Shown: positions 1 to 8,829 of the stretch, piece by piece | Layout of the letters: each line of letters begins with the position of its first letter | Position numbering within the stretch: the first letter of the stretch is position 1 | Source of the DNA: Floridanema aerugineum | Lineage (GTDB): Bacteria; Cyanobacteriota; Cyanobacteriia; Cyanobacteriales; Aerosakkonemataceae | Direction: 5' to 3' | DNA: 64,000 bases | NCBI RefSeq assembly: GCF_041929345.1 | Contig: NZ_JBHFNQ010000164.1 | Coordinates: 3,759 to 67,758 of the forward strand | Made by a program: the position numbers and the translations under genes | The notes under the pieces: generated by a model | The model's input: only the letters and a program-made list of their open reading frames with translations | Database searches by the model: none | What the model was told of the DNA's origin: nothing

Positions 1-923
1 GGTGTGCGAAGTTCATGAGAAAGAATTGCTAAAAATTCGTCTTTCATCCGGTTAGCTTCTTCCGCTTGCTGTCTAGCAGCGTGTTCGCGGATAAATTGTT
101 CGCGTACTGCTTCCGCTTGTTTGCGTTCTGTAATGTCTTCAATTGTGCCTACATGACCTAACAATGTGCCATTATCGGAAAGCATGGGGGCAGTGCGAAT
201 ATGTACCCAACGCAGGGATTTATCGTGTTGATAAATGCGAAATTCCCCAGAATATGGTTGTCCTTGGTGAATAGAATTAGGCCATTCAATTAATAACATA
301 TCCCGGTCTTCTGGTAACGTTAGATTCGCAAATTCTCCGTACCAACTTTCGGCAGTAATAAAACCACAAATTGCTTGAAATCGAGGGTTGCTATAAGTAC
401 ATCTCCCGAAGGTATCAGTGAGAAATATGCCTACTGGAGAACAAGCACTCAAAGTACGAAATCTTTCTTCGCTTTGTTTAAGTTCGGCATTCATTGCAGC
501 TAATTGTGCTGCTTGGTGTTGGACTTCTAGATTTTTTTTGAATAGGTCAACAAATACGGATACTTTAGAATTTAATATAACTGGATCGAGCGGTTTTAAT
601 AAATAATCTACTGCCCCTAAAGAATAACCTTTAAACATTAAGTTATCGCTGGTACTAAAAGCTGTCAGAAAAATGATTGGTGTGTTGCGTGACCTTTGCC
701 TTTGGCGAATCAAAGTTGCAGTTTCAAACCCATCCATTCCGGGCATTTGTACATCTAACAAAATTACTGCAAAATCTTGATTCAGTAAACATCGTAAAGC
801 TTCTGCGCCTGAACCTGCTTTGACTAAATTTTGTCCAAGTCCATCTAATATTGCTTCTAAAGCAATTAGATTTTCGGGGTGATCATCTACTAACAGGACG
901 TTTACTTTGGGTTCAGATTGCAT
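1..923 (-). CDS. Hybrid signalling protein: receiver-PAS-histidine kinase (partial, cut by left edge)
   Basis: The reverse strand reads from an ATG at 923 to the window edge without a stop. It begins with a CheY-like receiver domain (VNVLLVDDHPENL, phospho-acceptor in LLDVQMPGMDG, conserved Lys in DYLLKPLDP). A PAS domain with a PAC segment follows (SEERFRTLSACSPVGIFLTD, then HVGTIEDITERKQ). The last residues visible are the H-box of a histidine kinase (ILSHELRTP), so the ATPase domain must lie beyond the window. It would autophosphorylate on the H-box His and relay phosphate. It lies downstream of cheB on the same strand with an 83-bp gap, so it may belong to the same signalling operon. The output cannot be seen. 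Confidence 0.9.
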   Translation of the reverse strand, partial: MQSEPKVNVLLVDDHPENLIALEAILDGLGQNLVKAGSGAEALRCLLNQDFAVILLDVQMPGMDGFETATLIRQRQRSRNTPIIFLTAFSTSDNLMFKGYSLGAVDYLLKPLDPVILNSKVSVFVDLFKKNLEVQHQAAQLAAMNAELKQSEERFRTLSACSPVGIFLTDTFGRCTYSNPRFQAICGFITAESWYGEFANLTLPEDRDMLLIEWPNSIHQGQPYSGEFRIYQHDKSLRWVHIRTAPMLSDNGTLLGHVGTIEDITERKQAEAVREQFIREHAARQQAEEANRMKDEFLAILSHELRT

Positions 924-1006
924 ATACTTATTTCAACGTGGTACAGTTGGCATATATTTTTCACGGGAAAAGATGAAATTTGAGCGATCGGTGCTTGATT
1001 TCCGAT

Positions 1007-1582
1007 TCAAATTAAAACCTGTGATTTTATTTGGGAATTCAGAAAAGGAACTATTTCAGCCAAAGGTAAAATCTGCGGTTCTTTTACTGCTTTAATTGCT
1101 GCTTCTGGCATAACTGGACATTCGGCTGTGTCTGGTTTTTGGACAATTGCTGTTCCTCCATAAGCTTGAATTTTGGCTAATCCTTTAGCACCATCATTGC
1201 TAGCTCCTGTTAAAATTATACCGATAACTTGCTCCTCATAAGCATCAGCAGCCGACTCAAATAAAACATCTATTGATGGTCTTGCATAAGTGACGGGGGC
1301 ATCTTTAGAAAGAGCAAAATACCCTGGTTCTATTAATAAATGATAATCAGCTGGTGCCAAGAAAACTATTCCGGGAGTAATTGGTTGTTTGTCTTCTGCT
1401 TCTCTGACTGGTAATACAGTGGTTTCTTGTAAGTAGGTAATTAATTCTCCATTAGAATATCGATGACGATGTTGAGCGATCGCCACTGCCACAGGTAAAT
1501 CTTTCGGTAATTGTGCTAAAATTACCTGCAAAGCATTAAATCCGCCCAAAGATGCACCTATAACTACTATTTTAAAATCCAT
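1007..1582 (-). CDS. cheB: CheB-type protein-glutamate methylesterase, catalytic domain only
   Basis: The 191-residue product is only the CheB C-terminal hydrolase domain; the usual N-terminal receiver domain is absent. Catalytic-triad candidates are visible: Ser11 in VVIGASLGG, His38/His40 in IAQHRHR, and Asp130 in LTGASNDGA. CheB enzymes remove methyl groups from receptor glutamates and deamidate glutamines. The start codon shares its A with the stop codon of cheR upstream (TAATG), which implies translational coupling. Without a receiver its activity must be controlled by another protein, for example receivers of the neighbouring hybrid kinase. The substrate is unknown; no methyl-accepting protein with a recognisable signalling tip is in the window. 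Confidence 0.9.
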   Translation of the reverse strand: MDFKIVVIGASLGGFNALQVILAQLPKDLPVAVAIAQHRHRYSNGELITYLQETTVLPVREAEDKQPITPGIVFLAPADYHLLIEPGYFALSKDAPVTYARPSIDVLFESAADAYEEQVIGIILTGASNDGAKGLAKIQAYGGTAIVQKPDTAECPVMPEAAIKAVKEPQILPLAEIVPFLNSQIKSQVLI

Positions 1583-2415
1583 TAAGCGATCCTCCGATAG
1601 ATTTTTTCTTGGCTATCCAACTCTTCATAATAATTCTCGTAAGCGGTCGTTTTCAGTGTTTCGTGTTTCCCCAGTCCTAAAATGCCAAACATTCGTAAGC
1701 TTTCATATAGTAACTTATGTACTCGTTCTTGGAGCGTGCGATCGAAGTAAATTAAAACATTCCGACAGAGAATCACATTAAATTCATTAAAAGAAGCATC
1801 TGTCACTAAATTATGGGGGGAAAAGATAATGTTTTCTCTCAGGAAAGAGCGAATAATTGCGCCATTATAAGCTGCGGTATAATACTCGGAAAACTCACTT
1901 TTACCACCTGCCTGAAGATAGAGTTGAGTGTATTCTTTCATTAAATTCAGCGGCATAATACCCGCTTTAGCTTGACGAAGTACAGATTCATTCATGTCTG
2001 TAGCGTAAAAGCGACAACGGTGATATAAACCTTCTTCAAACATCAGTATTGCTAGAGAATAAACCTCCTCACCTGTAGAACAACCAGCGTGCCAAATCCG
2101 AATAAAAGGATAAGTTCGTAGTAAAGGAATGGCTTGATTTCTAAAAGCAACATAAAAACTCGGATCGCGGAACATTGAGGTTACATTTACCGACAAACCT
2201 AATAGAAACCGTTCCATACAAGCAGGATCGTGTAACACCTTTTCTTGTAATCCTGAGACGGTGTTAAGGTTTTCAGCCTGAATTATGTTCCAGATTCGAC
2301 GTTTTAAGGATGCCATAGCGTAGTTACGAAAATCAAAACCATAGTAGAGATAAATGCCTTCGAGTAGTAATTTAATTTCGATTTCTTCCAATTCATTTCG
2401 GTGTCTAGGGGACAT
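1582..2415 (-). CDS. cheR: CheR-type protein-glutamate O-methyltransferase
   Basis: The 277-residue product has the CheR architecture: a helical N-terminal domain (ELEEIEIKLLLEGIYLYYGF, SLKRRI) and a SAM-binding Rossmann domain with HAGCSTGEEVYSLA near residues 109-122 and LCRNVLIYFD near the C-terminus. CheR transfers methyl groups from SAM to receptor glutamates. It overlaps cheB by one base and lies 73 bp downstream of the poly-HAMP kinase. The order kinase-cheR-cheB-kinase suggests a chemosensory-like adaptation module feeding hybrid kinases. The methylated protein is not identifiable here; the HAMP array of the neighbour lacks an obvious methylation-helix signature. Confidence 0.92.
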   Translation of the reverse strand: MSPRHRNELEEIEIKLLLEGIYLYYGFDFRNYAMASLKRRIWNIIQAENLNTVSGLQEKVLHDPACMERFLLGLSVNVTSMFRDPSFYVAFRNQAIPLLRTYPFIRIWHAGCSTGEEVYSLAILMFEEGLYHRCRFYATDMNESVLRQAKAGIMPLNLMKEYTQLYLQAGGKSEFSEYYTAAYNGAIIRSFLRENIIFSPHNLVTDASFNEFNVILCRNVLIYFDRTLQERVHKLLYESLRMFGILGLGKHETLKTTAYENYYEELDSQEKIYRRIA

Positions 2416-2488
2416 AAAACTGGGGCAAGCGATAAAGTATGAAATTTTCTATCTACTTTTCATACTTTATCTTCATTTTTCCCGGTTT

Positions 2489-5400
2489 CTATCGATACAA
2501 CCACACCCGCAATAATGAGATTAATTGATCGTTATCGACAGGTTTAGTAATGTAATCTGAAGCGCCTGCTTCGATACATTTTTCGCGATCGCCTTTCATT
2601 GCTTTAGCAGTTAAAGCAATCATTGGCAGATTTTGAAATTGTGGATTTTGCCTGATTGCTTGCATGGTTTCATAACCATCCATTTCTGGCATCATGATAT
2701 CCATTAGCACTAAATCAATGTCTGGATGATTTTGTAAAACGGAAATGCCATCTCTACCATTTTCAGCATAAAGTACCTGCATTTGATGACTTTCCAACAT
2801 ACTGGTGAGGGCGAAAATATTCCGCACATCATCATCAACAATTAAAACTTTTTTCCCTGATAAAATTGGTTCGTTTTGTTGCAATTGTTCCAACATTAAA
2901 CGTTTGGGTGCAGGTAAATTAGCTTGAACTCGATGCAGGAATAAAGCGGTTTCATCTAACAACCGTTCTGGCGATCGCACTCCCTTCACAATAATTGTGT
3001 CAGAAATGCGGCGTAATTCGGTTTCTTCTTGGGTTGAAAGTTCTTTTCCGGTATAAACAATGATTGGTAAATAACCTAAATTTGGTTCTTGTTTGATTTG
3101 TTCAATTAGTTGTAAACCAGTCATATCTGGTAATCCCAAATCTAGCACCACACAATCAAATCGTCCCGATTTAAGTGTAGCTAAAGCAGCTGCACCCGTA
3201 GCGACACCAGTGCTAACGACATCACTATTACCGATTAATTCGATAATGCTTTGGCGTTGAACTTCGTCATCTTCTACGATTAGTAAGTTCTTAACCGGAC
3301 GTTCTACAAATTCCTTAATTTTGGCAAAAGCATTACCCAATGCTTCGCTACTAATTGGTTTTTGTAAATAAGCGATCGCACCTTGTTGTAAACTCCTCTG
3401 TTTCCCTTCTTCCACTGACATAATGTGAACGGGAATATGGCGAGTATTTGGGTCATGTTTTAAGCGATCGAGCACCGTCCAACCATCCATAATTGGCAGA
3501 CGAATATCGAGGATAACCGCAGTTGGTTTAAATTCCCTCGCCATCGCTAAACCTTGATCGCCTCTGGTTGCTACTAATGCTTTAAAACCTTGTTCTTTGA
3601 CCATATCTCGTAAAATTCGGGCAAATTTTTGGTCATCTTCAACAATTAGCAGAGTGCGATCGCCTGGTAGGATTTCGTCGCGATCGTCCTCAATTTCTCG
3701 TGACTGTATACTTACAACTGGAGGTCCAGAAGCACTCACTTTTTCCCCTGTTCCATTATTTTTGGGACTGACAGTAAGTAAGGGAGTAGTTTCTTCCTTA
3801 TTCTTTCGATCTTCGCCATCTCGTCGATTTTTTACTCCGTCTTGAGATAGGTATGTTTGCGGCAGATAAAGTGTGAAAGTACTACCCTTGCCAACTTCAC
3901 TGATCAGCTTGATTTCGCCACCCAATAACCGGGCAATTTCTCGACTAATTGATAATCCTAAACCCGTTCCGCCATACTTCCGACTGGTAGTGCCATCTGC
4001 TTGTTGAAATGCTTCAAAAATGATTTGTTGTTTTTCTGGGGGAATGCCAATTCCGGTGTCTTTCACGGCGAAAGCAATTACCATGTTGGCATGGTTAAGA
4101 TTTGACTGTTCGGGACTCCAACCTTGAGTTGCTACTCTTACATTTACGGTAACTTGACCTCTTTCGGTAAACTTAAAGGCGTTAGCTAAGAGGTTTTTCA
4201 ATATTTGTTGGAGTCGCTTAGAATCGGTGTAAATTGCTCTCGGTAATCCTGAGTCAAATTGCAGGTTAAAGTCGAGTTTTTTATCTACAGCTACTTGGCG
4301 GAAATTCCTTTCAACGTGACTTTGTAAATCGACAAATAAAGTTTGGTCTACTTCAACGGACATTGTGCCAGACTCAATTTTGGCTAAGTCGAGAATGTCG
4401 TTAATTAATCCCAACAAGTCGTTACCTGCTGAATAAATTGTCCGGGCATATTCAACTTGTTTATCCGAAAGATTCCGTTCGGTGTTGTCTGTTAACAGTC
4501 GGGCTAAAATTAACAAACTGTTCAACGGTGTCCGTAATTCGTGAGACATATTTGCTAAGAATTCGGACTTGTAGCGAGAAGTTAAAGCTAATTGTTCGGC
4601 TTTTTCTTCTAAGGATATTCTCGCTTGTTCGATTTCGCGGTTCTTCCGTTCCACTTCCCGTTTTTGGACTGCTAACAATTCGGCTTTTTCTTCTAATTCT
4701 TCATTAGTTTGTTGCAGTTGTTCTTGCTGGCGTTTGAGTAATTCTTCGGAAGCTTGGAGAGTTTTCGCTTGTTGTTCGAGACGTTGGTTAGTTTCGGTGA
4801 GTTCTTTCTGCTGACTGCGTAGTTCTTCCGCCAAAGATTGCGATTGTTTCAGCAATTCTTCTGTCCGCATACTGGCGGCGATCGTATTCAACACTATAGC
4901 AATACTTTCCGTCAGTTGGTCGAAGAAAGTTAAGTGAATTTCGCTAAAGCGGCGGAAAGATGCCAGTTCTATTACTGCGGTAACTTGTCCCTCAAACAAC
5001 ACTGGTAAAACTACGGCATTTAACGGAGGTGATTCACCCAAACCGGAACTTATCTTAATATAATCTCCGGGAACTTCCGTGATTAAAATCCGTTCTTTTT
5101 CCAGCGCACATTGTCCAACTAAACCTTCGCCTAAATGGAAACGGTTAGCTAAATGTTTGCGTTCCCGATAAGCGTAAGTGCTGAGTAATTTTAAGAATGT
5201 GTTGTGGTTGTCGTTATTTTCCATCAAGTAGAATACGCCATGTTGGGCGGAAACTAACGGCGCGAGTTCCGATAAAATCAGTTTGGAAACTGTTTCCAAA
5301 TCTCGTTGACCTTGCAACATTCTGGTAAATTTGGCGAGATTTGTTTTCAACCAGTCTTGTTCGGTATTCTTTTGGGTAGTTTCGCGCAAGTTGGCGATCA

Positions 5401-8400
5401 TTTGGTTGATGTTATCTTTCAAGGCGGCGACTTCACCTTGCGCTTCCACTGCAATAGAACGAGTCAAGTCACCTTTTGTTACAGCAGTGGCAACTTCTGC
5501 GATCGCTCTCACCTGCGTAGTAAGATTAGCTGCAAGTTCGTTCACGTTGTCCGTTAACGCCCGCCACGTTCCCGAAGCGCCAGGTACTTTCGCCTGCCCT
5601 CCCAGTTTTCCTTCTATTCCCACTTCTCGCGCAACTGTTGTTACCTGATCTGCAAAAGTCGCCAACGTATCGATCATTTCGTTGATCGTATCCGCCAGAG
5701 TTTCAATTTCTCCCTTCGCCTCCAGCATTAACTTGCGTTTCAAGTCGCCATTCGCCACCGCCGTCACGACTTTGGCAATACCCCGAACTTGGGCGGTTAA
5801 ATTTCCCGCCATCGAGTTGACGCTATCCGTTAAGTCTTTCCAAGTTCCCGCAACTCCTTTAACATCCGCTTGTCCGCCCAAAATTCCGTCCGTTCCCACT
5901 TCCCTCGCTACCCGCGTTACCTCCGACGCGAACGAGTTAAGTTGATCTACCATCACGTTGATCGTGTTTTTCAGATCGAGAATTTCCCCTTTCACATCAA
6001 CGGTAATTTTCTTGGATAAGTCGCCATTCGCCACCGCCTTTGTCACTTCCGCGATGTTCCTCACTTGCGCGGTTAAATTTCCCGCCATCGAGTTTACATT
6101 GTCCGTGAGGTCTTTCCAAATTCCCGCCACCCCTCGCACATAAGCTTGAACTCCCAGTTTTCCTTCGCTTCCCACCTCTCTGGCGACTCTTGTTACTTCC
6201 GACGCAAAGGCAGAAAGTTGATCCACCATCGTATTAATAGTGTTTTTCAACTCTAAAATTTCGCCTTTCACATCAACGGTAATTTTCTTCGACAAGTCGC
6301 CATTCGCCACCGCCGTCGTCACTTCTGCGATGTTCCGAACTTGGGCAGTTAAACTACTTGCCATGAAGTTCACGCTATCCGTCAAGTCTTTCCAAGTTCC
6401 CGCAACTCCCCGAACTTCTGCTTGAACTCCCAGTTTTCCTTCCGTTCCCACTTCCCTCGCAACTCTCGTTACTTCCGATGCAAAGGAGTTGAGTTGATCC
6501 ACCATTGTATTAACGGTGTTTTTCAACTCTAAAATTTCCCCTTTCACATCAACGGTAATTTTCTTGGATAAGTCGCCGTTCGCTACCGCCGTCGTCACCG
6601 CTGCGATGTTCCGAACTTGGGCGGTTAAACTTCCCGCCATAAAGTTTACGCTATCGGTTAAGTCTTTCCAAGATCCTGCAACGCCGCGAACATCTGCTTG
6701 TACTCCCAGTTTTCCTTCGCTTCCCACTTCCCTGGCAACTTTGGTGACTTCGGAAACAAATCCCGAAAGTTGATCGACCATTGTATTAACGGTGTTTTTC
6801 AACTCCAGAATTTCGCCTTTAACTGCTACAGTAATTTTCTTAGAAAGGTCGCCTTTTGCGATCGCAGTCGCCACCTCAGCAATGTTCCTCACTTGCGCGG
6901 TTAAATTTCCCGCCATCGAGTTGACGTTATCCGTTAAGTCTTTCCAAGTTCCCGCAACTCCCTTAACTTCCGCTTGAACTCCCAGTTTTCCTTCCGTTCC
7001 GACTTCCCTCGCAACTCTCGTTACTTCCGATGCAAAGGAACTTAACTGATCCACCATTGTATTTATGGTGTTCTTCAGTTCCAGAATTTCACCTTTAACA
7101 TCTACAGTAATTTTCTTAGATAAGTCGCCACCTGCGATCGCAGTCGCCACCTCAGCAATGTTCCTCACTTGCGCGGTTAAATTATCCGCCATCGAGTTCA
7201 CGTTATCCGTTAAGTCTTTCCAAGTTCCCGCAACTCCCTTAACTTCCGCTTGAACTCCCAGTTTTCCTTCCGTTCCTACTTCCCTAGCAACTCTCGTTAC
7301 TTCCGATGCAAAGGAGTTAAGTTGATCCACCATCACGTTGATCGTGTTTTTCAACTCCAAAATTTCGCCTTTCACATCTACAGTAATTTTCTTCGACAAG
7401 TCGCCATTCGCTACCGCCGTTGTCACTTCCGCAATATTCCGAACTTGGGCGGTTAAACTTCCCGCCATAAAATTCACGCTATCCGTTAAATCTTTCCAAG
7501 TTCCCGCAACTCCCGGAACTTGCGCTTGTCCTCCGAGTTTCCCTTCTGCGCCAACTTCCCTCGCTACCCGCGTTACTTCCGAAGCAAAGGAGTTAAGCTG
7601 ATCCACCATTATATTAATAGTGCTCTTTAACTCGAAAATTTCCCCTTTAACATCAACTGTAATTTTCTTAGAAAGGTCGCCGTTTGCTACCGCCGTTGTC
7701 ACTTCTGCAATGTTCCGAACTTGGGCGGTTAAATTTCCCGCCATCGAGTTTACCGAGTCTGTTAAGTCTTTCCAAGTTCCCGCAACTCCCTTAACTTCCG
7801 CTTGAACTCCCAGTTTTCCTTCCGTTCCCACTTCCCTGGCAACTCTGGTAACTTCACTCGCAAAGGAGTTAAGTTGATCCACCATTACGTTAATCGTGTT
7901 TTTTAGTTCTAAAATCTCGCCCTTAACATTTACTGTAATTTTCTTAGAAAGGTCGCCGTTTGCTACTGCGGTGGTAACTTCGGCAATGTTGCGAACTTGG
8001 GCGGTTAAATTTCCCGCCATTGAGTTTACCGAGTCCGTCAAATCTTTCCAAGTTCCCGCAACTCCTTTAACTTCCGCTTGAACGCCCAGTTTTCCTTCCG
8101 TTCCGACTTCCCTGGCAACTCTGGTAACTTCACCCGCAAAGGAGTTAAGCTGGTCTACCATTGTGTTAACGATTTGGGCAGTTTGGAGAAACTCCCCCCG
8201 CAAAGGTCGATTTTCGATTTCTGTAGGAATTGTTTGAGATAAGTCGCCGTTGGCAACTGCCCGAATTACTCTAGCAGTTTCAGCTGTCGGTTGTACTAAA
8301 TCAGTAATTAAAGTATTGAGAGATTCGATCGAACTTTTCCAAGCACCTTTAACACTCCCGCCCAAAGAGGCGCGTTCGTAAATTTTCCCATCTTTGCCGA

Positions 8401-8608
8401 CGACATTGCTAATGCGATCGAGTTCCGCCGCCATGCGTTCGTTCATATCAATAATATCATTGAGGGTGTCGGCAATTTTCCCCGCCATGCCTGTTTGGTC
8501 GATCGGCATTCGCGCCCCGAAGTTGCCCTTTTTGACTTCGGTTAAAGTTCTTAACAGTTGTTTGAGGTCAAGTTCATCGCTATCTATAGTTGCTTGTGCT
8601 GTTGCCAT
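2489..8608 (-). CDS. Giant poly-HAMP GAF hybrid histidine kinase with three receiver domains
   Basis: The 2039-residue protein has no predicted membrane segment. Residues about 1-160 hold three HAMP-like modules, and residues about 163-1085 hold ten near-identical 92-residue units. Each unit pairs a VAREVGTEGKLG-type module with an ANGDLSKKITV-type module, giving about 23 HAMP modules in all. A GAF domain (about 1096-1245), a long coiled coil, HisKA (MSHELRTPLN near 1350), HATPase (N-box near 1470, DTGIGIP, GGTGLGLSI) and three receivers (starting near 1653, 1774 and 1919) follow. Poly-HAMP kinases resemble group III fungal Nik1 kinases, which respond to osmotic stress; a cytosolic stress sensor is therefore inferred. 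CheR and CheB lie immediately downstream. The repeats are highly alike at DNA level. Confidence 0.95.
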   Translation of the reverse strand: MATAQATIDSDELDLKQLLRTLTEVKKGNFGARMPIDQTGMAGKIADTLNDIIDMNERMAAELDRISNVVGKDGKIYERASLGGSVKGAWKSSIESLNTLITDLVQPTAETARVIRAVANGDLSQTIPTEIENRPLRGEFLQTAQIVNTMVDQLNSFAGEVTRVAREVGTEGKLGVQAEVKGVAGTWKDLTDSVNSMAGNLTAQVRNIAEVTTAVANGDLSKKITVNVKGEILELKNTINVMVDQLNSFASEVTRVAREVGTEGKLGVQAEVKGVAGTWKDLTDSVNSMAGNLTAQVRNIAEVTTAVANGDLSKKITVDVKGEIFELKSTINIMVDQLNSFASEVTRVAREVGAEGKLGGQAQVPGVAGTWKDLTDSVNFMAGSLTAQVRNIAEVTTAVANGDLSKKITVDVKGEILELKNTINVMVDQLNSFASEVTRVAREVGTEGKLGVQAEVKGVAGTWKDLTDNVNSMADNLTAQVRNIAEVATAIAGGDLSKKITVDVKGEILELKNTINTMVDQLSSFASEVTRVAREVGTEGKLGVQAEVKGVAGTWKDLTDNVNSMAGNLTAQVRNIAEVATAIAKGDLSKKITVAVKGEILELKNTVNTMVDQLSGFVSEVTKVAREVGSEGKLGVQADVRGVAGSWKDLTDSVNFMAGSLTAQVRNIAAVTTAVANGDLSKKITVDVKGEILELKNTVNTMVDQLNSFASEVTRVAREVGTEGKLGVQAEVRGVAGTWKDLTDSVNFMASSLTAQVRNIAEVTTAVANGDLSKKITVDVKGEILELKNTINTMVDQLSAFASEVTRVAREVGSEGKLGVQAYVRGVAGIWKDLTDNVNSMAGNLTAQVRNIAEVTKAVANGDLSKKITVDVKGEILDLKNTINVMVDQLNSFASEVTRVAREVGTDGILGGQADVKGVAGTWKDLTDSVNSMAGNLTAQVRGIAKVVTAVANGDLKRKLMLEAKGEIETLADTINEMIDTLATFADQVTTVAREVGIEGKLGGQAKVPGASGTWRALTDNVNELAANLTTQVRAIAEVATAVTKGDLTRSIAVEAQGEVAALKDNINQMIANLRETTQKNTEQDWLKTNLAKFTRMLQGQRDLETVSKLILSELAPLVSAQHGVFYLMENNDNHNTFLKLLSTYAYRERKHLANRFHLGEGLVGQCALEKERILITEVPGDYIKISSGLGESPPLNAVVLPVLFEGQVTAVIELASFRRFSEIHLTFFDQLTESIAIVLNTIAASMRTEELLKQSQSLAEELRSQQKELTETNQRLEQQAKTLQASEELLKRQQEQLQQTNEELEEKAELLAVQKREVERKNREIEQARISLEEKAEQLALTSRYKSEFLANMSHELRTPLNSLLILARLLTDNTERNLSDKQVEYARTIYSAGNDLLGLINDILDLAKIESGTMSVEVDQTLFVDLQSHVERNFRQVAVDKKLDFNLQFDSGLPRAIYTDSKRLQQILKNLLANAFKFTERGQVTVNVRVATQGWSPEQSNLNHANMVIAFAVKDTGIGIPPEKQQIIFEAFQQADGTTSRKYGGTGLGLSISREIARLLGGEIKLISEVGKGSTFTLYLPQTYLSQDGVKNRRDGEDRKNKEETTPLLTVSPKNNGTGEKVSASGPPVVSIQSREIEDDRDEILPGDRTLLIVEDDQKFARILRDMVKEQGFKALVATRGDQGLAMAREFKPTAVILDIRLPIMDGWTVLDRLKHDPNTRHIPVHIMSVEEGKQRSLQQGAIAYLQKPISSEALGNAFAKIKEFVERPVKNLLIVEDDEVQRQSIIELIGNSDVVSTGVATGAAALATLKSGRFDCVVLDLGLPDMTGLQLIEQIKQEPNLGYLPIIVYTGKELSTQEETELRRISDTIIVKGVRSPERLLDETALFLHRVQANLPAPKRLMLEQLQQNEPILSGKKVLIVDDDVRNIFALTSMLESHQMQVLYAENGRDGISVLQNHPDIDLVLMDIMMPEMDGYETMQAIRQNPQFQNLPMIALTAKAMKGDREKCIEAGASDYITKPVDNDQLISLLRVWLYR
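5362..8122 (-). repeat. Ten-copy 276-bp coding tandem repeat (paired HAMP modules)
   Basis: Within the giant kinase gene the same 276-bp (92-codon) unit recurs ten times, counted by the VAREVG motif. The first nine units are most alike and the last, nearest 5362, is the most diverged (VAREVGIEGKLGGQAKVPGASG). The period is visible directly from recurring antisense open frames spaced 276 bp apart. Boundaries are approximate. Such an array could expand or contract by recombination and could be mis-assembled from short reads. Confidence 0.85.
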
Positions 8609-8637
8609 AGTCTTTTCTTTAATCTGCGCTTTTATTT

Positions 8638-8770
8638 ATGGTTATTCCTTGAGACTTCCGCCTTCTTGCAGTAGCGAAAGCGCCAAAGTTACATCTGGCA
8701 CAATTATCCAGCGCAATCCGGGATCAATGCTCTCTATCGCAGGGTAGATGTAGGATAAATTATTGAATTT
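8638..8770 (-). pseudogene. Possible coding remnant, no start codon
   Basis: Between the kinase and the GT9 gene, the reverse strand has an open frame that reads protein-like text (ending RWIIVPDVTLALSLLQEGG then SLKE and a stop). No ATG, GTG or TTG in the frame follows the preceding in-frame TAA, so it is either the tail of a broken gene or chance. I do not recognise the family. Confidence 0.2.
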
Positions 8771-8829
8771 TTGTTACTAAAGGTGGCAATTATAACTCAA
8801 AACGTAACCAGCATACGGTAAGTGAAACC

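Noticed and set aside
5306..8081. Series of plus-strand open frames of 61-105 codons repeating every 276 bp
   Set aside because: They are antisense shadows of the HAMP repeats in the minus-strand kinase, with low-complexity Ser/Thr/Phe text and no independent evidence of coding.
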